Below are positions 33,226 to 47,009 of a stretch of 64,000 bases of DNA, piece after piece. This DNA is from Chaunax sp. Z400 (taxonomy: Eukaryota > Chordata > Actinopteri > Lophiiformes > Chaunacidae): NCBI GenBank assembly GCA_037577475.1, contig CM075183.1, positions 18,619,781-18,683,780 of the forward strand, written 5' to 3'. The notes under the pieces are model-generated. The model did not search any database, was not told the origin of the DNA, and worked only from the letters and a program-made list of their open reading frames with translations. How positions within the stretch are numbered: the first letter of the stretch is position 1; every line of letters starts with the position of its first letter. The position numbers and the translations under genes were made by a program.

Positions 33226-34359
33226 CTCTCTCTGCTTCAGTGAGACTGTGGGAGGTAGAAACACAGAGGTGAATAGAGAACGTAGGAAAGAATGAGAACG
33301 AGGGCAGGCGGAGATGTAAAGAAAAGGCAAAACTGAGGATCTGGGACTTTTCTGTGTGGAGTTTGCATGTTCTCCCTTAGTCTGCGTGGGTTCTCTCCGG
33401 GTTCTCCGGGTTCCTCCCACCACCAAACACATGCAATGTAGGTGAATTGGTGACTCTAAATTGACCATAGGTGTGAATGTGACTGAGAATGGTTGTTTGT
33501 CCTGTAATGATCTGGCAACTTGTCCAGGCTGAACCCCGCCTCCTGCCAAAAGTCAGCTGGGATAGGCTCTGCGACCCTACACAGGATGAGGGGTTACAGA
33601 AAGTGATTGAAAGTTTCTTTACTCTTTGACCTGTTTTGATTGAACACAGTCCGAATGTTTGGAGATATTTGTGTTCATCTTTTTCCCTTTTAGAGAAGAA
33701 GCCATTTTTGCTATAATATCTCATAATCCATGAAAAATAACCTTCAGTAAGTTCATTATTACATAAGCTGGACATCATATAAAATGCAATGCCTTAAATT
33801 GGTCCTGCCAAAGTTTTTATTTTATTACTTTTTCACCATGCCAGAGTCAAGTGCTGTCATATCTGTGCCTTCGTCAGATCATCCTCTGTTTACATTTATT
33901 ACCTCTAACCCCTACCAGGACGTCTCTCCAGGATGTACTTCCTGAAACAAATATACAACACAGTGCAATTACATGAATTGGTCCCTTTTTTATGGTTATA
34001 TATACACAAACAAATAGGAAATTCAGTATGGGCGTCCCTGAGTGAGAGTTCCAATAAAGCTGTACGGCTCTAATTCAAACATGTACAAAGGAAAGAGAAA
34101 CAAACATCATTTCTTGTGTAAATAACTCAAATAAATATTGCATTTAAAAGCATTGCAGATCAATGCAAGGCAAAAACATGAGTGTACAGTCATGTTTGCA
34201 GCTCTATTAGGCTGTACTTAGACACAGTGGTCTATAAAGTACTTCATAAGACAAATATAATAAATGACAAACAGCAATAAAATTTATAAGGCTATGTGAA
34301 AACTGGTAAAATGAACAATGTAAAGTGATTTTTAAAAAACAGTCACTAAAACAGAGAGT

Positions 34360-34680
34360 GAGTAAAAAGGCCTAAGAGGTGACTTGACAGATAAAATTCA
34401 GACCAAACCCCAGTAAAAGCATACTAATAAAAGTGTATTTAAAAGAGGATAAAAACCAAGCCAGTCTGATCTCAGGGAGATTGTTCCAAAGTGTGGGGGC
34501 CCTGATCGAGAAAGTCTTGGCTGAGGACCTCAGGTTACAACCAGGCACGTAAAGTGTCAGGAGATCGGAGATATATTTGGGAGCGAGACTAAATCGGGCC
34601 TTAAAAGTTATCAATAAAATTGTTAAATCATTTCTAAAATAACCCGGAAACCAATGAAGAGAAAAGGTAAAGAAACACTA
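34360..34680 (-). pseudogene. LINE ORF2 C-terminal remnant, unit 4
   Basis: Copy of 25150-25460 with the same 80-codon frame. Confidence 0.7.
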
Positions 34681-35531
34681 CCGAAAATGTGACTCTAGCT
34701 TTTTTGTAACCTGTTTTTTTTGTTTTGTTTTGTTTTTTAATTGTGTTGCATGCATCAAATTCAGATTGAGCATATATTTATTAAAAAACAAAGTTTATCA
34801 GTTTGTACATTAATTTTCTTGTCTTTCGTTTGTATTCCATTGCATTTAGGTTGAAAACTATTTTGTAAATCATTGCATTCTGTTTTCATTGACATTTTAT
34901 ATAATGTCCCATCTTTTTCAGATGATGATCAGCAGGATGATATTAATTCTCTGTGCCTTCCAGCACTACTAAAAATCACTGTAAAAAATAACCATTGTGG
35001 TGTGACAATACTCTGATTAACATTTGATTAGGTTTCAGCACAAATATGACACCTACTTTCAATAAACATGGTAATATGATGAAGATCCGAAGAGCTTTAT
35101 CATCACGATTATAGTAATAAATACCTGGGAAAGGCTCAAGGATGATGGTGGTCACGATCAAGAAGCACTGGAAGCGGGAAACGAGCAGCTCTCTCCTGTG
35201 TTTAATTAAGAAGTTGTGTTGACCCATCCATCTTCCTTGAAAGCTTCTTGACACTGACCTCATCTGTTCCTACCCAACAGGTACAGCATGTTGTTTACAC
35301 ACAGATCAGAGGCGGGTGTCATGTCTGTATTCTCGCACATACAGTACAGTAGTAAAATATATGTGTGGCTGTGTACGTTTCTGTTCAGTTCAAAGTTCCG
35401 TCAGATAGAATTTAATGTGAGCCATGAAACATGACCTGATTCCAGGTGATGCATCCGTAATGCACTGTGTGAAAAAGGTCACAGCCACAAACACATGAAT
35501 TGTAATTGATCGTTGAATATTTTTCTGACAG

Positions 35532-35706
35532 ACCTGGGTTCAGCGGTGGCCATGGTGGCTGGTGTGGGACAAATCCAGGGGGTGGTGCGTTTCCTGCAGC
35601 TGTCTGAGGAGCGTTGCCTGATTGATGGGACCATTGATGGTTTGGAGCCTGGACCTCACGGCCTCCATGTCCACTCCCTGGGGGATCTGACACAGGACTG
35701 CCTCAG
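35532..35706 (+). pseudogene. Orphan ccs exon 4, copy in unit 4
   Basis: Same as 26319-26493, but acceptor and GTAGGA donor are intact and the protein reads as in the real gene (TIDGLEPGPHGLHVH). It could still splice if transcribed, but no other ccs exon is within the unit. Confidence 0.9.
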
Positions 35707-37695
35707 GTAGGATGGCCGTATCATGAAAACTTGGCTCTGTTAATGTTTTCTACTATTTATGACTATATTTTACTACGATTGTACTCCAAGTGTATTGCAG
35801 TATACAGTATTTCAAGGTAAACCACCAGGGAAATAATACTTTCCACTCTGTTATTTCAAAATCTACATTTTCCTTTTAATGTCATGCTCAGTGATCCTCA
35901 ACATAAAAATACAAAATCTCTCTTCACCCAAAGTATCTGGAACTTTTAGCCCCAGGATATACTTTTCAAGGAACTGAAAGGTTCTTCCGGCTCATTGTTG
36001 TCCCAAAGCAAATATTAGGTTATGTAGTTCACGACGTATAAAAAAGAAAGCTGCCGCTAGTTTTGCATGTTATCTTTGTGCGTGACTGTACAACGCAGAC
36101 CATGCTGTGCTGTGCCTGGTCAGTGGTGACCTTGAAGTCAAAAGCTAACCTCAACATGTACAGTTCCAGGATCAGATATTCACATGTGCAGCCAGGGGAT
36201 CCACTAAAGACAGACAATGTACAGGTACTTGACTAAAATACACTGGACTAACTCGCCATACAAATGGGGGCAGATCTGGGCCACTTTTAGCTGCATTCAC
36301 ACTGAACAAAACCTGGATTAGCTTGTTCACTTTAAATCCATGAGGGTGTATGTGTGACTAAAAAGAGCTTGGGATAGAGTCAGATTCCTTCCAGAGTGAA
36401 AGGGCAGGATGGTTTAAATTATTGAGGGGTGGTAGGGGGCATCTTGAAGGAGTGTATGCTCAGTTGGGGGGTTTTTTTCAACATGGAGTGTCGGTGTACA
36501 GTTACATCATTGTTGTCGTAGCAAACTTCAGAGCCATACAATGCAGTCCGATGTCTCCTGTAAAAAGTGCTGCCAACGTTTGATCTCTATCAACACGTAT
36601 TTTTCTGCTGGGGCATCGTGTGCACCGTTTAGGTCTACATATTAGATTGTCCAGATGCAGAATCTGTCTGGTCACGGTGATGCTGGAATAAGCTCACATT
36701 TTTTCCCCCAAGTGTTCACTCACTGTCCTTTTTCCATTTTTTCTGAGGGCTGAAAATAAAAACTTGAATATAAACTTTATATATATATGTATATACGTAT
36801 TACTTATACATCAATATTTCTGTCTTGATTGTTCTCCGGATTTTTTCACAAATGTCTTGAGTCCTTCACTCTCTGCAACAGCAGGTGGCGCTATGAGTGA
36901 AAAACATCAGGAGGATGAGCCATAACAGAGAGAAATAGGGTGATTAGGGAAACCACAGCTGGGTTTTAGACATATAATGAGGGTTGTATACAGTAAATGT
37001 TATTAGAAGAGCATTCATACAGAGTGGAAAGATTCAGATGTGTTAATATCATAATCCATGTGGGACATCAAAATATAGAAGATGGTGTTGGGGTACCACT
37101 GCAAGGAAGTGTAATATAGTGAGTGGATTTTACTTCACATTATTCTCAATAGGGATTTGTTGAAAAAGCTCTAATGATCAGATGTTTGGTGTGGATTTTT
37201 ACTTGTGCTAAGGAGGCCATGTTTTTGCCAGGGTTGATTTGATTGTCTGTTTTCAGGGTGATTCAAAAAGTTCTGTTCCAAGGAACAGTCAATTAGATTT
37301 TGGTGGTGATCTGGATCATCATCTGGATCCAGAATGTTTGTAAAGGATTCTTTACTATTGTGGTATAGTGGAATTAGAAAAATTTGTCTGAATTTAAAAG
37401 GCTCATGGAAAATTCGCTAATGTGAGAAAATAAATCATAATGATACAGACTTGAAAAAATTCCAGATATTTTTTATTATGAGATTATTATTACATAACTA
37501 ACTGCAGAATCCCTACAGAATAAAACCCAACTGTGGTTCCACTGTTCAATCTTTGTCCGTCTGTCTGCTGTCACTCTGCCTCTTGTTGTTTTTGCTTTGA
37601 CTCATGGCGCCATCTGCTGTTGTGGAGGGTGAAGTAATCAGGACATTTGAGAGAAAATTCTCAACATAATGGAAAAAATCATGCCAACAGTCAGG

Positions 37696-37720
37696 TTCTA
37701 TTAAGTTCATAGAAAGAAGC
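37696..37720 (+). repeat. Junction duplication at a rearrangement breakpoint
   Basis: TTCTATTAAGTTCATAGAAA and a few more bases are present twice in a row (37696-37719, again from 37721) exactly where flank sequence (ending CCAACAGTCAGG) switches to BEL pol. The source at 1759-1785 has a single copy. Confidence 0.85.
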
Positions 37721-39014
37721 TTCTATTAAGTTCATAGAAAGAAATTTCTATGTTGATGATGGCTTGACTAGCGTGTCAGTAGTGGATGAAGCTATACAAC
37801 TCGTCAAGGAAGCCAGGCAGCTGTGTAGCACTGGAAATTTGCGACTGCACAAATTCATTTCCAACAGCCCAGAAGTCATAGCATCAATACCGAGGGAAGA
37901 GTGTGCAGAAAAGCCTAAAGATCCTGACATGGCCTTGGGCGAGACATACATTGAAAGAGCACTTGGTGTTCAGTGGTGTGTTGAATCAGACGAATTCCAG
38001 TTCAGAGTAATTGTGAAGGAACGTCCACTCACTAGAAGAGGTGTTCTGTCAACAGTGGCCTCCATTTATGACCCCCTCAGCTTTGTAACACCATTCGTTC
38101 TTGTGGGAAAGAAGATACTTCAACAAATGTGTCGTGAAAAGATTGGCTGGGATGAACCTCTTCCGGATGACCTTCGACCTCACTGGGAGTCTTGGCTCTT
38201 AGATTTACCACTTTTGGCTAATGTAAAGATCCAGCGCTGCTATATTCCACCAACATTCAAGACAGTCCAACAGTATGAACTCCATCATTTTGCTGATGCA
38301 AGTGTGTCAGGGTATGGTGAATGTAGTTACCTCAGAGTGGTCAGTGCATCAGGAGAAGTTTACTGCTCATTAGTCATGGGAAAAGCTAGGGTAACCCCTT
38401 CAAAGGTCACAACAGTCCCAAGACTTGAGCTGACTGCACCTGTTGTAGCTGTCAGAACAAGCGATTTGCTCAAAAAGGAATTGGAGATACAGGATTTGCA
38501 AGAATACTTTTGGACAGACTCAAATGTTGTACTTGGCTACATCAATAACGATGCCAGACGATTCCATGTCTTTGTGGCAAATCGTATACAACGTATCAAG
38601 CAAAGTACAGATCCTAAGCAGTGGAGTCATGTGAGCTCTGAAGATAACCCTGCTGACCATGCCTCTAGGGGTCTCAAAGCAAAGGAGCTCATTGCTTCCA
38701 ACTGGTTCACAGGTCCAGAATTCCTGTGGCATGGTGAAATTCCCCATGGAGATGCTAAGGTGGGAGAGGTTGCAATTGATGACGCAGAGCTTCGGAAGGT
38801 CCAGGTACTCAAAACCCAGGCAAAGGAAGAAAGATCATTGCTTGACCGTCTGGAAAGGTTCTCTGACTGGGGAAGAGTGGTGAAAGCTATAGCTAGGCTA
38901 AAGCGACGTGCTAAAGAAGTCAAGGGTGTGAAGCCGAAAACTTGTGAAACAACCAGCTGTGGTTATGCGGCCAATGAGGTATGTTTGTTTATTTATTTTG
39001 TGTTATGCATTTGA
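37714..39014 (+). mobile_element. BEL/Pao pol, 5'-truncated duplicate
   Basis: Nearly identical copy of 1755-3053, starting just before the FYVDD active-site block and running through the RNase H-like region to the same stop. A 416-codon frame is open from 37764. A few substitutions (TYIERALG, LSFVTPF, IGWDEPL). It arrived by duplication of host DNA, not by transposition, because the flanking LINE, Harbinger and gal3st3 sequence came with it. Confidence 0.9.
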
Positions 39015-40484
39015 GTTCGTTTGACGTGTATTTAATTTGAATTGCTTATTAAATCGTTTAATTGTATGTCTCATTTTAGTTCTCACGGCTTAAATTATTG
39101 TGACAAGACAATAAACTGCCAGTAAAAGAGAACTGTACTGTCGTCATTGAACCGGAGGGAGCTACACTTATAATCCTAAATTTATACGGAAGATGTTTGA
39201 TTTAGAAGCTTTTATTTTAGACTACGCACTCCAGATTTTAACACCACATCACAACTTGGATGACGGCATATCTGCCTCCAGCATGATCCCTTATGTCGAT
39301 GACGAATACTGTTGAATATTTTTGTAATTTCATGTCTTTTTTTGTAACTTGTTCTCATCATAAGTTGTTATTTGTATGTCTGCAACCATGTTTGTTTGTG
39401 CTGCTCCTTGTCTGGTCCAGGATGCTCTTGTAAAATAGATTTCTTCTTTCCTGGATAAATAAAGGTTAAATTTTTTTAAAAAATCTGCCATCTCCTATGG
39501 CTGAGCGAAACAGATGCAAAGATGCACACGCAGACACACTCGCATAGTGACTGGTGTCCTCTGAGCCTCTAACAACCTGAGAAGCAGTCATCAGCTTAGT
39601 GGCGGCCTCTCTTCATAGCTTTAATCTGCACTTTGACTTTGTAAAACTAATCTATACACTTTATGAAATTAAATTGGAGGCCACCACATATGGCAGGAAG
39701 CAATCATTATTACTGCCTGCAACCTTCATGGTAGTTTATCCATACGATGCAATCTTGAGTGTCCATATCACCCCTCCTCCCAAGTCAGACCCTGATAAGA
39801 ACCTACCACATGATACAGTGTTCCTCTGCACATAGAGCTGCAGTATTGTCTTATTAGTGCTTTGCATGATTTGGCCCAATTATAAACTTATTACTAATTT
39901 TTATTAAGGCAACAAATTTGGTCTTTATTCTTTTCACCATCAGCTTCCAGTGATTTAAATGGATTCTTTGTGGCAATATTTGATTTTTATGAAGTACCGT
40001 GGCTTTTCATTAATGGCACAAAATACATGCCTGTCTGTTTTTTGTTTTTTTTCAACTAATCGTGATACAACAGATGTTTTTTTTTTGCATATGTGTAAGG
40101 GGCCCAGGAGGGGACATGGACAAAAAAAAATTGAACACGAAAATGTAATGGTAAAACACACGCGCTTAATAGTATAAAAAATATATATAATAAATTTTTA
40201 TTAAAATATAATAGTCTAATATCCCGAACAAGTGAACCATTCTTCTAGACTTAGACTTTAATTGTCCCCAAGGGGAAATTCCACAGCACATTGCCTGTCC
40301 AACCACAGATCAACACCACACAATGACAACAACACAACAATTCCGCATAGTATATAATGAAGCCAGCATACAACACACTCAGGCCTGTTTATCAGCTGTT
40401 TAATAAGCCTGTTTAAGGTGGCTATAACCACAGGAATCATGCTTTTCCAGAAGCAACACCCTCTGCACGTCAGTGCTCTGTACT
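39015..40484. repeat. Duplicated LTR-like, LINE tail and L2-like fragments
   Basis: Copy of 3054-4530: the LTR-like remnant at 39015-39166, LINE tail at 39290-39475, L2-like 3' end (minus) at 40240-40484. Differs mainly in T-run length near 40075. No gene. Confidence 0.8.
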
Positions 40485-40486
40485 TA

Positions 40487-41708
40487 TGGTGCATTCCATA
40501 TACGCTGGAAGATGGAAGTTGGAACTGGGAACGACCTCAAACCGAGTTGACTGCATTCCAGTTAAACAAGTTGGAAAACAAGTTGGAAACGAAAACACTT
40601 TTTGTGCTTGCCCTTTCAGCATCCAAACAACTTCTGGACAAACATGCGGCCCTCCTACACCCCCCCCAAACATCGTAGAAGAGCGGCGCAGAAGGTATGC
40701 TTGTTTTTCAGTTTATTTCATCATGTAAAAATGTTCGCACTGCTTTTTAAGATTTTTAAGATAACATTTCCAATATGTCTAGCCAGGGGTTATCAAATTA
40801 TTTAGAAATAATACAGTGATAGTAGATAGGACTGTAATATTTTAATGTCTGATAGTCTTTACTTGAATACATTTTGTCTTTGACCTAGAATATACACTGT
40901 GCTCCGGCCAGCAAAGCCAATCATCCTGAAGACTGGAACAGAGTGGGAGGTCATGCTGAACATGGATAACGACATGCTTTGCATGCTACATGCTACACAC
41001 AACTTTTGCACGCCATTTCCTTGTCATCTAGCCACAATTTGAATATCTCCTGATGAAGTTGCAGGAGAATGGCATAACAAAGCACCAGCCAAGGTCTACC
41101 ACCAGTCCCTGTGACTAAGAAGGTGCTGATGTTCCTTTGATACATGGCCAACCAAAACCGGTTTCAGGAGATGTCAGACTAATTTGACATGTCACAGCAA
41201 TCAGCACAGAGGATCATGGCCTCAGTGTTGTAATTGGTGTAATTGATGGGTGCCACATCAAGGTGCAGAGGCCACCCCTGAACCAAAAGTCATTCTAGTC
41301 AGTCCTCCTTGGGGGCGATTCATTGATACCACCAGGCAGGGTTTATGATGCCAGGATGTTGAGGGCCTCCAACCTCTACGCAACATGGCAGGAGAAGATG
41401 GGCGAGTATAGGTTACTGGCAGACAGTGCCTACATTGGACAGGCCTTCCCATTTGTCATCACTCCTAAGCGTGACAATGGGGCTCTTACTGTAGTAGACG
41501 AGCTACAGAACTCCAAGATCAGCCATGGGAGGGTGGGTCCTTGAGCAAGCCTTCGGAAGGATGAAGTGCAAGTGGAGGCGTCTTCGAGATCTGCAGAACA
41601 CCCGGATTGATACTGTGGTGATGATCATAATGGCAGCCTGTTTTCCATTTAAAACTTCTGACAGGTAACTCGGAAATTCCGACTCCCCAGTACAACTGGA
41701 AAGCACCA
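40487..41708 (+). mobile_element. PIF/Harbinger remnant, duplicate
   Basis: Copy of 4533-5754 with the same broken DDE blocks and inverted ends. A few substitutions (PFVITPKRD for PSVITPKRD). Not an independent insertion. Confidence 0.75.
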
Positions 41709-42540
41709 TGAAGCCCTAGGGCATAAGGGTGAGGTGGTGTCTGAGTATGTTGCTACATTCATGTAACACAACAACATCTTGCATTTAGAAAATATGAAGT
41801 GTTTTTTGCATTGCGTAAAAAAAGTACAAATGTAGGATTTACTTATCTTGAATAATTGACTCTGCTATTTGGTTTTCAGACACCTCTTTATTATATACAA
41901 ATTCCACAAATAAAATATGCAAACATACCCTGTAACCCCAGATGTCATGAATACATTGATATAGCTACAGACTGCAATACTTTATAAAGTAATGTTACAG
42001 CAGTCAGAGTCCTTTAACTCTTTTGGTATATTTAATATAATTCCAGTTATAATTACTTAAACAGTGTTGACACAAAAGGTAATTGAAAGTCAGTATCTTA
42101 CAAAAGGTAATTTTACAAATATTTTTGACAGTTTTACAAGCACACTGAATACCTGCCTGCAGATACAGATACTTATGTGCTTGTTCTGATGAGTGTACAG
42201 TACACACAACCCCTTTGAATGAAGCTCTTGTCAAAGTTCAGTAATTATTCCTTTGTACGCATGACCTGTAGTTTATTTCTCATGCCATGCATTCACACCC
42301 CTCATTCATACTCGGTCTTAATTTCTTGCTGTAATTGACAAGGATTGTCAATGGAGTTATCATCTGTTCTCAATAGCTGGTTACATCTGTCCAATAGCCC
42401 AGTGACTTGATACCACTAATTAAGTTTTAAAGTGAGTTTGTTTTTGAAGTGTTTGTACATTAAATAAATATTACACATATCCGAGTACATTTCAATGACA
42501 CAACTTTGTGTGGGTGTGGTGACTGCTGTTTAGGCTGGAG

Positions 42541-43654
42541 TTAATGGACTTGACTCCAGCGCAGTGATTGGGAATGAAGGAGCATCTGTGAATAATTAAT
42601 TTCAGGAGTGACAAGCTTGAGGCAAAGCTCCCGGTCCTGTCTTGACAACCCTTGGCCAAAATTTACTGGGAGATCATATCCCATAATGTCTACTTTTCCA
42701 CTTGGTCTCCAGGGACGGTGATTTTTGTTGTTAATCTGCACAGATGAGCGAAGGGCCGTCTGCCCATTGAAGCAGCTTCTCATCAGCCTCTCCTGGGCCT
42801 GCCGAAGGGCTCGTACCTCCTTTTCTACACAGGCTGGACCCAGAGCTGAAATTTGGCGCCACAAGGAGGCATTGAAGTAGTGATAAAGATGTTCATCTAA
42901 AGAATTCCAGGCACGGATCTTTAAAGCTAGACCTGGTGTCAGCCTCTGCTTTGAGCTTTCCTTCCGCATGTTGACATTAAAATAAAGAATGTCGTCCAGA
43001 TCCCAGGAGAGGAGATGGCGAAGGACAATCAGCGACTCATCAAAGTAATCAGCAATCATCACCAGGGAGAAACTCTGCTCCACCTCTGCCACAAGGGCCT
43101 GCACATATGCTGTATCTGTTGTTGGGTGATCCTTGTCTTTGCCCAAGTCGAAGGCCAGGTGATTGTGTGCATATATAGAGTCCTTCTCATTTGGGCGGTA
43201 GTAGAGCCATGGGTCTGCTAAGAAAGCCTCCAGGGAATGATTGGGGACCCTGCTGAAGCTACGACAGTAGTTAAAGTAGTAATTGAATGCAGAGTCAAAC
43301 ATGGAGCTGGGCTCTCTTATGATTGTGATATAAATTGTGTCGTTGGGCATCAGACGTTGCAGCTCCATTCTGTTGAAGCGCATATGGTTAGCTATGATGT
43401 TTGGTGGTACTGTGTGTGGGTGGACAAAGCGAGTGTTGAAGGAGTTTGGGTAGCAGAACAGGTTACCACAGGACTGCACTGGCAACGCCACTGTTAGGTT
43501 GTGGCGCTCTGCGAAGCGGAAAATCATGTTCTGCACGGTGCTACTGGCCGTTTTGTGGGTCTTGAGGAAGGCCACATTGGTGTGCTTAGGTTTCTGGGCC
43601 AGGACAGAGTTGGAACGGATGGAAGGACAACCAAAGTAGAAGGCATCCATGGTC
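42541..43654 (-). CDS. gal3st3: gal3st3-like gene 5, large catalytic exon (chimeric)
   Basis: Fifth sulfotransferase; spliced to 45844-45926 it gives 398 residues. Both PAPS loops and ANHMRF are intact. It is a mosaic. The C-terminal half and the first part of the exon follow copy 1 (SIRSNSVL, SSTVQNMIF, ending SLRWSQVH). The stretch at about 43204-43413 follows copies 3 and 6 (ITIIREPSSMFDSAFNYYFN, DPWLYYRPNE). From the splice acceptor outward the intron is the copy 3 type. Private changes: NHS for NRS in one sequon, FNVNMRKE, DEHLYHYF. Presumed functional. Confidence 0.9.
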
Positions 43655-44254
43655 CTGGAAAAAAAACAGAAAAAAGAGCATGTAATTATGTATTTGAAGT
43701 TTGAAGCACCATAAAATAGTGATATTACAGGCGTATTTGCACAGACACTGGATAGATATTTAAAAGAAACTGAGGACAGGAGAGAAGTCGTAGAATAATA
43801 AAGGAAAAATGAGTTTACAGGAAACTAAAAAAAGAATAGACGGATAAAAGGGAACAGACAGTGAGGTATGGTAAAGCACCTTCATGGTGGATTTACTGTC
43901 AGAGCAAGTTAAAAGTTAAAGACAAATATTAAGATGTTCATAACTATGTCATTGGTTTTAAAAAAAATACATTTACATCATGTACATGGACCTATTTGTG
44001 CTCAGATGCAACATATGGTCTAAAATTCTACAGAGTGGTTTGGAAATTTTAGTCTGGAAAAGAATTTTGAAATGGAAAATATGTAGGAACCCTGTTAGTA
44101 CCAGAGGTAGAGATGTAAACTCTTTTTACTCAGAGATCGGCGCGTAGAGAAGACCCTTCTCTGCAGCGGTTTAACGTTGCACCAATGTGTGATTTTTAAA
44201 TAGCATGCCGACATTCCTCATTTTTAGGTTATGTATGCGTCGAGCAGCGCTTCA

Positions 44255-45650
44255 CCCTCTGACACCTGGACAATAACAACACCTATGCTAGAATGCTGTT
44301 CATAGACTTCAGCTCAGCATTCAACACCATCATCCCCTCCAAACTCATCACCAAAATCCATGACCTGGGCATCAACACCGCCCTCTGCAACTGGATACTG
44401 GACTTCTTAACTAACAGACCCCAGTCTGTTAGGATAAACAACCAAACCTCCTCTACCCTCATCCTGAACACCGGCGTGCCACAGGGCTGTGTGCTGAGCC
44501 TTCTGCTCTGCTCCCTCTTCACACACGACTGCACACCTGTACATGGTTCCAATACCATTATCAAGTTTGCAGATGACACCACGGTGGTCGGCCTCATCAG
44601 TGACAATGATGAGTCAGCCTATAGGGAGGAGGTGCAGCACCTAGCAGCGTGGTGCGCTGACAACAATCTGACACTGAACACCAGTAAAACCAAAGAGCTC
44701 ATTGTGGACTTCAGGAAGATCAAAGGTGGCACACACCCCCCCCATTCACATCAACGGGGCTGAGGGAGAACGTGTCGCCAGCTTTAAACTCCTGGGAGTC
44801 CACATCTCTGAGGATCTTTCCTGGACCCACAACACTCGACCCTGATCCGGAAGGCCCAACAGCGTCTCTTCTTCCTGAGGACACTGAGGAAAGCCTATCG
44901 GTCTCCTCTGATCCTGGTGAACTTCTACCGCTGCACTGTTGAGAGCATCCTCACCAACTGCATCACAGTGTGGTACAACAGCTGCTCTGTCTGGGACCAC
45001 AAAGCACTGCAAAAGGTGGTGAAAACCGCCCGGCGCATCACCGGTTCCTCACTCCCCACCATTGAGGACACCGACCGCAAGCGTTGTCTGAGGAGGGCAC
45101 ATAACATCGTCAGGGACAGCTCTCACCCCGGCCACAGACTGTTCACCCTCCTTCCATCTGGGAGACGCTACAGGTCTCTACGCACAGGGACCAGCAGGTT
45201 CAGGAACAGCTTCTACCCTGTGGCTGTTACCCTGCTGAACCGTGCTCCATAACCCCACCCTCCCCACCCCCAGGCCACATCCCTGAATCACTTGCACCTG
45301 ACATTTGCACTACCTGCATATACCGTACATATGGTATCCTGTATATAGTATAGTGTAAATATGTATAGTGTAAATATAATGTACATACATTGTCTATATT
45401 GTTTCCATATCCACTTACTTATCTCTTATAGTTTAGTCATATCCATATTTCAATATCATATTATACTCATATCAGCCCCGTATTTATTTGTACATATCAA
45501 CACTGTATATATGTACATTATGCACTTTCTCTGCACTTTTCTGCTTCTATTGCACTTCTGGATTGATGCCAACTGCATTTCGTTGTCACTGTACTGAACT
45601 TGTACTATGATCAATGACAATAAAGTTGAATCTGATCTGATCTGATCTCT
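44255..45650 (+). mobile_element. LINE in the gal3st3-5 intron
   Basis: Same insertion as 22345-23735. One extra C in the C-run near 44735-44745 shifts the frame, so the RT frame ends earlier (HPPHSHQRG). FADDTTVVGL and the 3' tail are kept. Confidence 0.85.
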
Positions 45651-45843
45651 CACTGACTCACTCTTTTATACAAACTGGCCCTGTTACTGCCTCCGCTTCC
45701 GAGGCGAAATAACAATAATAACTTCTGTACAGAACGTTGAGGCCACAACAGTCTCGCCTCGAACAGGCTGTGTAAAAAGGGGCAATAGAGAATATAGAGT
45801 TAACGCAAGTGCATGCTTGCATTGACGTATTTCAATCACTCAC

Positions 45844-45926
45844 CAACTCCTAAGGCTGTCATGGTACGGCAGGTAACTGACAGTAGAGATGGCAACAATG
45901 AGCAGAAATATCTTCTTCTGATTCAT
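45844..45926 (-). CDS. gal3st3: gal3st3-like gene 5, first coding exon (signal anchor)
   Basis: As copy 3 but with Leu changed to Pro inside the anchor (SYLPYHD), and AGTTG at the exon end, so the junction codon becomes Trp as in copies 1 and 2. Donor GTGAGT and phase are intact. Confidence 0.85.
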
Positions 45927-47009
45927 CTGTCTCTGCTTCAGTGAGACTGTGGGAGGTAGAAACACAGAGGTGAATAGAGAACGTAGGAAAGAATGAGAAC
46001 GAGGGCAGGCGGAGATGTAAAGAAAAGGCAAAACTGAGGATCTGGGACTTTTCTGTGTGGAGTTTGCATGTTCTCCCTTAGTCTGCGTGGGTTCTCTCCG
46101 GGTTCTCCGGGTTCCTCCCACCACCAAACACATGCAATGTAGGTGAATTGGTGACTCTAAATTGACCATAGGTGTGAATGTGACTGAGAATGGTTGTTTG
46201 TCCTGTAATGATCTGGCAACTTGTCCAGGCTGAACCCCGCCTCCTGCCAAAAGTCAGCTGGGATAGGCTCTGCGACCCTACACAGGATGAGGGGTTACAG
46301 AAAGTGATTGAAAGTTTCTTTACTCTTTGACCTGTTTTGATTGAACACAGTCCGAATGTTTGGAGATATTTGTGTTCATCTTTTTCCCTTTTAGAGAAGA
46401 AGCCATTTTTGCTATAATATCTCATAATCCATGAAAAATAACCTTCAGTAACTTCATTATTACATAAGCTGGACATCATATAAAATGCAATGCCTTAAAT
46501 TGGTCCTGCCAAAGTTTTTATTTTATTACTTTTTCACCATGCCAGAGTCAAGTGCTGTCATATCTGTGCCTTCGTCAGATCATCCTCTGTTTACATTTAT
46601 TACCTCTAACCCCTACCAGGACGTCTCTCCAGGATGTACTTCCTGAAACAAATATACGACACAGTGCAATTACATGAATTGGTCCCTTGTTTAGGTTATA
46701 CACAAACAAATAGGAAATTCAGTATGGGCGTCCCTGAGTGACAGTTCCAAACAAACATCATTTCTTGTGTAAATAACTCAAATAAATATTGCATTTAAAA
46801 GCAATAAAGATCAATGCAAGGCAACAACATGAGTGTACAGTCATGTTTGCAGCTCTATTAGGCTGTACTTAGACACAGTGGTCTACAAAGTACTTTATAA
46901 GACAAATATAATAAATGACAACCAGCAATAAAATTTATAAGGCTATGTGAAAACTGGTAAAATGAACAATGTAAAGTGATTTTAAAAAAACAGTCACTAA
47001 AACAGAGAG

